A stretch of DNA of 64,000 nucleotides from an uncultured Dialister sp. (lineage in GTDB: Bacteria; Bacillota; Negativicutes; Veillonellales; Dialisteraceae): positions 62,001 through 126,000 of the forward strand of contig CAKPQG010000003.1 of the NCBI GenBank assembly GCA_934178345.1, written 5' to 3'. The notes under the pieces are model-generated. The model did no database searches and had not been told where the DNA came from. It saw only the letters and a list, made by a program, of their open reading frames with translations. Positions within the stretch are counted from its first letter, which is position 1; the number at the start of each line of letters is the position of its first letter. Positions 60,252 through 64,000 of this stretch are shown here, in pieces. A program made the position numbers and the translations under genes.

Positions 60252-60289
60252 GGAAACACTGATTCTGTGATTTAATCAGCGATTCCCTA
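60250..60289. mobile_element. Minimal 40-bp AAGGAAACACTGATT element (copy e)
   Basis: Only the two inverted ends remain: AAGGAAACACTGATTCTGTG and ATTTAATCAGCGATTCCCT. It begins at the metY stop codon and can form a hairpin. Confidence 0.75.
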
Positions 60290-60303
60290 AATCAACTAAA
60301 ATC

Positions 60304-60340
60304 AAAAAAGACGTAGAATGCATGATTCTACGTCTTTTTT
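60304..60340. terminator. Bidirectional intrinsic terminator between metY and thioesterase
   Basis: AAAAAAGACGTAGAAT-GCAT-GATTCTACGTCTTTTTT, symmetrical with A6 and T6. Confidence 0.92.
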
Positions 60341-60359
60341 GCATGGGAAGATTTCATAA

Positions 60360-60624
60360 AAAAGACGGCGCTTTTGATTTTCGCGCCGCATAATAAGTTT
60401 GAAAGCAGGGATGAGTGGCTAGTGACTGGTGACTGGTGACTAAATACCATCTGCGGGCATCGCCCTATTTATACTTCGCGGCGCCTCCATATTTTTATGC
60501 GCCGCACCACCACTCCTCACTCCTCATTCCTCACTCCTAACTAGAGAGTAGAACTTTCACCCGCAATCAAAGGGCGATACGCCCCACGGGATAACCCCGA
60601 ACCCTGAACCCTGAACCCTGAACC
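60360..60624. repeat. Mosaic intergenic repeat
   Basis: Two GCGGCGC-type hairpins (about 60366-60388 and 60479-60506), the AAGTTTGAAAGCAGGGATGA module, GTGACTG units, CACTCCT/CATTCCT heptamers (60512-60542), the GGGCGATACGCCCC module and AACCCTG units (60600-60625) reaching the thioesterase stop. Confidence 0.8.
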
Positions 60625-60626
60625 CC

Positions 60627-61094
60627 TTAATCCTTCCATTCCCTCGGGATTTCCGGGAAATGGTCCACGACCATCATCGTCGCGAGGATATTTGCCATCA
60701 GGTGGTCCTCTTCGTCGAACATATCCGCCTCGATGACGATCGTGGTGCGGCCATTGTGCGTGATGCGGCTCGTGACGCGGATCGTCTCACCCGGCTTGGC
60801 GGTGCGGATGAAATTCATCGTCATTGCGACGGTCACGACAGAGGCACCGACGGTGGCTGAGGTGACGCCTGTGACCGAGTCGGCGAGCGCTACCAGTACG
60901 CCCCCGTGCAGGCGTCCTCTGTGGTTATTGTGCTTCATGGGGTCAGTCTTCAGACTGACCGTCGCACTGCCGCACTGGATGTCCGTGATCTCTATGTGGA
61001 AATAGTCACTCATGAAATGATTTTTAGAATAAATGTCTAAAATGTGTGCGCGGATTTCCTCCGCGGTCTGTAATACTTGCACGTCTTCGCTCAT
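60627..61094 (-). CDS. PaaI-type hotdog thioesterase
   Basis: 155 residues on the minus strand, one hotdog domain: the MKHNNHRGRLHGGVLVALAD helix carries the usual HGG and catalytic-region Asp, followed by TVAMTMNFIRTAKPGETIRV and GRTTIVIEADMFDEEDHLMA. Members hydrolyse acyl-CoA, often aryl-CoA. Substrate unknown. RBS AGAGGGAAAACC. It is convergent with metY across a shared terminator. Monocistronic. Confidence 0.88.
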   Translation of the reverse strand: MSEDVQVLQTAEEIRAHILDIYSKNHFMSDYFHIEITDIQCGSATVSLKTDPMKHNNHRGRLHGGVLVALADSVTGVTSATVGASVVTVAMTMNFIRTAKPGETIRVTSRITHNGRTTIVIEADMFDEEDHLMANILATMMVVDHFPEIPREWKD

Positions 61095-61763
61095 GGTTTT
61101 CCCTCTTTCGTTTTTCTCCTATCATACAGGGAACGGGGGAGGAAAGCAAATAACTTTTGGGCGCAGGGCTCAGGGGGGATCAGCCCGCATCCCGGCGGGC
61201 TCATTATCCTGCGCGGAGCGAAAGGTGGTATATCGGGACATGTTTACCTGAATCATGAGTACAAAGGCTAAGGATCTCGATCCGTGTTTCCCTATCCTCA
61301 GCTTTTCAAAATTTTAAACAAATTGGGAATCGGCTGGCACGGCCTGTCTCCATGGTGTACAATGGAAAGACCAATGACAGGCGGAGTGTCAGTGCGACCT
61401 TTGCTGAATTTTGAAGTTTGAAAGCAGGGATGAGTAGCCTCGAATGACTAGTGACTAGGGATTAGTAGCTAGGGATTAGGTTTGCGATACGAGAAAACCG
61501 CTAGTTTCAAACCTCCGCGGCGCTTAGATCCTTCGACTCAGTTCTCCTGTTTCAGATAAGCCATTTGCTAACATACGACGTTTTTCTCCGCTCAGGATGA
61601 CGAAATGCGCTGTACCACCATTTCTCATTTGAGCAAAGATTTCATCTGCAATCCATGGGCGCCCCGTCCCACGGGCTAACCCTGAACCTCGAACCCCGAC
61701 TCTGGCGGGGTATCAGACAACCGCTATTTCTGATTTCACATTTCTTATCAAGAAGGAGTCTCT
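61095..61763. repeat. Gap holding mosaic repeat; left part without recognised signal
   Basis: 61095-61405 shows only a CGTGTTTCCCTA remnant near 61282 and a possible -10 TACAAT near 61360. From about 61410 the standard mosaic follows: GAAGTTTGAAAGCAGGGATG, TAGGGAT heptamers (61440-61480), CGATACGAGAAAACCGCTAG, GCGGCGC and the GGGCGCCCCGTCCC...CTAACCCTG module. Confidence 0.65.
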
Positions 61764-62699
61764 ATGCCCCGTATCGCTGTTCTCATTCCCTGCTGGAATG
61801 AAGCCCTGACCATCGAGAAGGTGGTGACGGATTTCCGCGCCGTACTCCCCGAGGCAGACATCTATGTCTATGACAACAACTCCACCGATGGCACGGCGGA
61901 AATCGCAAAGCGTGCGGGGGCTATTGTTGTCCATGAGTACCGGCAGGGGAAGGGGAATGTGATCCGCTCCATGTTCCGCGACATTGAGGCAGACTGCTAC
62001 GTGATGACGGACGGGGATGACACCTACCCGGCCGAAGCGTCGCGGGAGATGGCAGAGCTCGTGCTCTCGGGGAGAGCCGACATGGTGATCGGTGACCGGC
62101 TCTCGTCGACGTACTTCGAAGAAAACAAGCGGCCTTTTCATAATTCCGGCAATGTGCTCGTCCGCCGTTTCATCAATCTCTTCTGGGGGAGGGGCCGAGA
62201 GGAAATCCGTGATGTCATGACCGGCTATCGGGCTTTTTCGCCCCTGTTTGTGAAAACGTTTCCTATCCTGTCAGAAGGGTTTGAGATCGAGACGGAAATG
62301 ACGATTCACGCGCTGGACAAAAATCTGCTTCTCATGCAGGTGCCGGTGTCCTATCGCGACCGTCCGGCGGGAAGTGTCAGCAAGCTCCATACCTTCCGAG
62401 ATGGGGCGCGGGTGCTGAAAACGATTTTCATGCTCTACAAGGATTATCGCCCATTGCGGTTCTTCTTGGCGGCGGCGCTCGTCCTCACACTCATTTCTCT
62501 CTCGCTCTTTCTTCCTGTTTTTCATGAGTATCTCGCAACGGGCCTTGTCCCCAAGATGCCGACGCTCGTGACCTCCGGTTTCTTCATGGTGGCCGCCGTG
62601 ATTTCCACAGGCATCGGTCTCGTGCTGGATACCGAAGTCAAAAACGCGAGAAAAAATCTGGAAATCCAGATGAATATGATTCGGATGTTAATGAAATAG
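61764..62699 (+). CDS. Family 2 glycosyltransferase with C-terminal membrane helices (DPM1/GtrB-like)
   Basis: 311 residues. The GT-A domain has RIAVLIPCWNEALTIEKVV, YDNNSTDGTAEIAKRAGA, GKGNVIRSMF and the DxD-type VMTDGDDTYP. Two TM helices follow (about 233-255 and 268-290). This matches polyprenyl-phosphate sugar transferases (DPM1/GtrB), which load glucose or another sugar onto a lipid carrier. The neighbouring GtrA-like protein (62813) is the usual flippase partner. RBS AAGAAGGAGTCTCT. Target glycan unknown. Confidence 0.9.
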   Translation: MPRIAVLIPCWNEALTIEKVVTDFRAVLPEADIYVYDNNSTDGTAEIAKRAGAIVVHEYRQGKGNVIRSMFRDIEADCYVMTDGDDTYPAEASREMAELVLSGRADMVIGDRLSSTYFEENKRPFHNSGNVLVRRFINLFWGRGREEIRDVMTGYRAFSPLFVKTFPILSEGFEIETEMTIHALDKNLLLMQVPVSYRDRPAGSVSKLHTFRDGARVLKTIFMLYKDYRPLRFFLAAALVLTLISLSLFLPVFHEYLATGLVPKMPTLVTSGFFMVAAVISTGIGLVLDTEVKNARKNLEIQMNMIRMLMK

Positions 62700-62740
62700 A
62701 AATATGATGGTTGTCGGGTTCAGGTTAAGGGGTTCAGGTT

Positions 62741-62792
62741 GCAGCTAGGGAAACACTGATTCTGCGATTGAATCAGTGTTTTCCCTAGCTGC
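62741..62792. mobile_element. Minimal AGGGAAACACTGATT element in a long hairpin (copy f)
   Basis: AGGGAAACACTGATT (62747-62761) and AATCAGTGTTTTCCCT form a near-perfect stem that extends into GCAGCT/AGCTGC on the flanks. It sits between the GT2 and GtrA genes, where it could fold in the mRNA. Confidence 0.75.
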
Positions 62793-62812
62793 CATTCCCA
62801 AAGGAACATATT

Positions 62813-63238
62813 ATGCCTACATTTTTAGAGTCGCTTATTTTGAAGATTTTCCCTTCCATGGATCGTTTCTGGGAAGTGTTTCGTTTCCTCGCTGTCGGGG
62901 GCGGGTGCTTCCTTTTAGAGTATGTCCTGCTTTTCACATTGACGGAGTACGGCGGTTTTCCGCCGTTGGTCTCTGCGCCGATCGCTTTTACGATTTCCCT
63001 CCTTGCGAATTACATTCTCTGCGTCTATGTGGTCTTTCATGCAGAGAATCAGAGTACGAAGCAGATGGTGCTCTTTATCGTGACGTCTCTCATGGGGCTG
63101 GGGCTGAATCAGGTTGTCATGTGGTGCTGCATCGACCTTCTTGGGATATGGTATATGTTTTCAAAGGTCGTAGCTTCCGCGATCGTGATGGTCTGGAATT
63201 ATTTCACCAAGCGCTTCATCCTGCATGGACATGCGTAA
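62813..63238 (+). CDS. GtrA-like family membrane protein
   Basis: 141 residues with four TM helices: FRFLAVGGGCFLLEYVLLFTL, LVSAPIAFTISLLANYILCVYVVF, LFIVTSLMGLGLNQVVMWCC and VVASAIVMVWNYFTKRFIL. The closing NYFTKRFI is typical of GtrA proteins, which are thought to flip polyprenyl-phosphate sugars. It partners with the GT2 gene 114 bp upstream. RBS AAAGGAACATATT. Confidence 0.9.
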   Translation: MPTFLESLILKIFPSMDRFWEVFRFLAVGGGCFLLEYVLLFTLTEYGGFPPLVSAPIAFTISLLANYILCVYVVFHAENQSTKQMVLFIVTSLMGLGLNQVVMWCCIDLLGIWYMFSKVVASAIVMVWNYFTKRFILHGHA

Positions 63239-63269
63239 GGAAACCCGTGTGCGGCATGGTTCTACTGTT

Positions 63270-63328
63270 AACCGTTTGTCAACTGTTAAATAGGCTGGGT
63301 TGACAAACGGTTTTTCGCACTTTATAAT
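63270..63328 (+). promoter_or_regulatory. bioY promoter overlapped by a BirA-like operator
   Basis: TTGACA (63300-63305), 17-bp spacer, TATAAT (63323-63328): consensus. AACCGTTTGTCAAC (63270-63283) and GTTGACAAACGGTT (63299-63312) form a perfect 14-bp inverted repeat with a 15-bp spacer, matching the TTGTxAAC-N15-GTTxACAA plan of Firmicute BirA sites. The right arm covers the -35, so biotinyl-BirA would repress. A hairpin terminator of the GtrA gene is an alternative or additional reading. Confidence 0.82.
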
Positions 63329-63349
63329 AAGCACATCAAATATAGTTGG

Positions 63350-63385
63350 CAGGGATTGGGAGTGACTAGTGGCTGGTAGGAAAAC
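63350..63385. repeat. Short heptamer remnant in the bioY leader
   Basis: CAGGGATTGGGAGTGACTAG then TGGCTGGT, about five 7-bp units. Confidence 0.6.
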
Positions 63386-63441
63386 TTTGCACCTTACACC
63401 TTCGGCTTCTTGTCTTTGCCAACTTCTAGGAGGTCATATCC

Positions 63442-63978
63442 ATGAATACCAATCATTCGATCCGTATGCAGGTCCTGTGTGCGCTCTTCGCTGCGGTGTG
63501 CGCAGTGTGCTCGCAGCTGACCATTCCGATCCAGCCCGTGCCGATCACGCTCGGGACGTTCGGCGTGCTGATGGCTGGGGGCTTTCTCGGGAAACGCTAT
63601 GGGCTTCTCGCTCTTCTGATCTACCTCATTCTGGGGGCAGCCGGTGTGCCGGTCTTTTCGATGATGCGTGCGGGAATCTCTGTCCTTGCAGGGCCTTCGG
63701 GCGGATTCATCCTTGGCTTTGCGCCGATGGCTTTCGTGGTGGGGCTGGTATCTGAAAAGCTCGGGCATTCCTTCAAGTCGATGCTCGTTGCGACATTGGC
63801 AGGTACGGCAGTCTGCTATGTGATGGGGATCGGCTGGTTCATGTTCCTCACCGGTACAGGCCTGTGGCCGGCGATGGTGATGTGCATGTTCCCCTTCCTG
63901 CCCGGTGATCTGGCCAAGATCATCCTCGCTTCTTTCCTAGTGGCGAAGTATCGCAAGTCACTGGTGGAAAGTCGATAG
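63442..63978 (+). CDS. bioY: Biotin transporter substrate-binding (S) component BioY
   Basis: 178 residues, about six TM helices. Family motifs: AVCAVCSQLTIPIQPVPITLGTFGVLMAGGFLGKRYGLLALLIYLILGAAGVPVF, GPSGGFILGF and FPFLPGDLAKIILA. BioY binds biotin and works with an ECF module or alone. The BirA-like operator upstream supports biotin as substrate. RBS AGGAGGTCATATCC. The TAG stop is followed at once by GGACTAG heptamers that run to the window edge. Confidence 0.95.
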   Translation: MNTNHSIRMQVLCALFAAVCAVCSQLTIPIQPVPITLGTFGVLMAGGFLGKRYGLLALLIYLILGAAGVPVFSMMRAGISVLAGPSGGFILGFAPMAFVVGLVSEKLGHSFKSMLVATLAGTAVCYVMGIGWFMFLTGTGLWPAMVMCMFPFLPGDLAKIILASFLVAKYRKSLVESR

Positions 63979-64000
63979 CGGACTAGGGACTAGTGGCTGG
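63976..64000. repeat. Heptamer array at the right edge
   Basis: Starts at the bioY stop: GGACTAGGGACTAGTGGCTG, cut by the window end. Confidence 0.7.

Overview
The window looks like the chromosome of a diderm Firmicute (Negativicutes, Dialister/Megasphaera-like; the genus cannot be fixed from sequence alone). Firmicute-type RNA control (a SAM-I riboswitch, two T-box leaders, Gram-positive-like ribosome binding sites) sits beside outer-membrane biology: a late lipid A acyltransferase, an outer-membrane barrel protein and many lipobox proteins. Almost all genes are chromosomal housekeeping or transport genes. No phage, integrase, CRISPR array or transposase gene was seen.

Layout. 1-8500: start of metN under a SAM-I riboswitch (minus), a TrpR-like regulator and phosphohexomutase, three paralogous orphan amino-acid-binding lipoproteins, and lysA. 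8500-14000: a small broken gene, a lipid kinase, an EAL protein with a degenerate GGDEF domain and a PAS protein, all minus. 14000-27022: a putative porin whose promoter spacer holds a G8 tract, then a surface-polysaccharide region. That region has a UDP-HexNAc dehydrogenase, a degenerate NodB protein, a PilZ-linked glycan synthase overlapping a NodB/lectin-like protein, a GH18-like lipoprotein and a double-NodB protein. 27022-40800: T-box-controlled livJ, a SNF symporter, two tRNA-Val genes, two EamA exporters, a WG-repeat protein, an NhaC-type antiporter, an SDR, a TPR lipoprotein and rpsD. 41200-49500: lpxL, an alpha/beta hydrolase, an MFS exporter, a binding protein/hybrid kinase pair and a gamma-carbonic-anhydrase-like protein. 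49860-54513: the rbsKDACB ribose operon. 54800-64000: murB, a P-loop/Asp23 fusion, trpF, T-box(Met)-controlled metY, a thioesterase, a GT2/GtrA pair and bioY behind a BirA-like operator.

Intergenic DNA is the most unusual part. Nearly every gap is a mosaic of short tandem repeats with a 7-bp period (GTGACTA, TAGGGAT, AACCCTG, AATGAGA, CCTAACT classes), some 9-bp arrays (TTGAACCCA class) and a GCGGCGC...GCGCCGC hairpin. The heptamers often start at, or supply, the stop codon of the upstream gene. Three MITE-like elements share 18-bp terminal inverted repeats and 10-bp target duplications. A second element family with AGGGAAACACTGATT ends has full-length copies (about 160 bp) and 40-bp minimal copies.

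Working together: metN, metY and livJ are under amino-acid-sensing RNAs. The EAL and PAS proteins, the PilZ synthase and the NodB/GH18 enzymes suggest a cyclic-di-GMP-tuned, possibly de-N-acetylated acidic exopolysaccharide. The three orphan binding proteins probably feed a permease encoded elsewhere.
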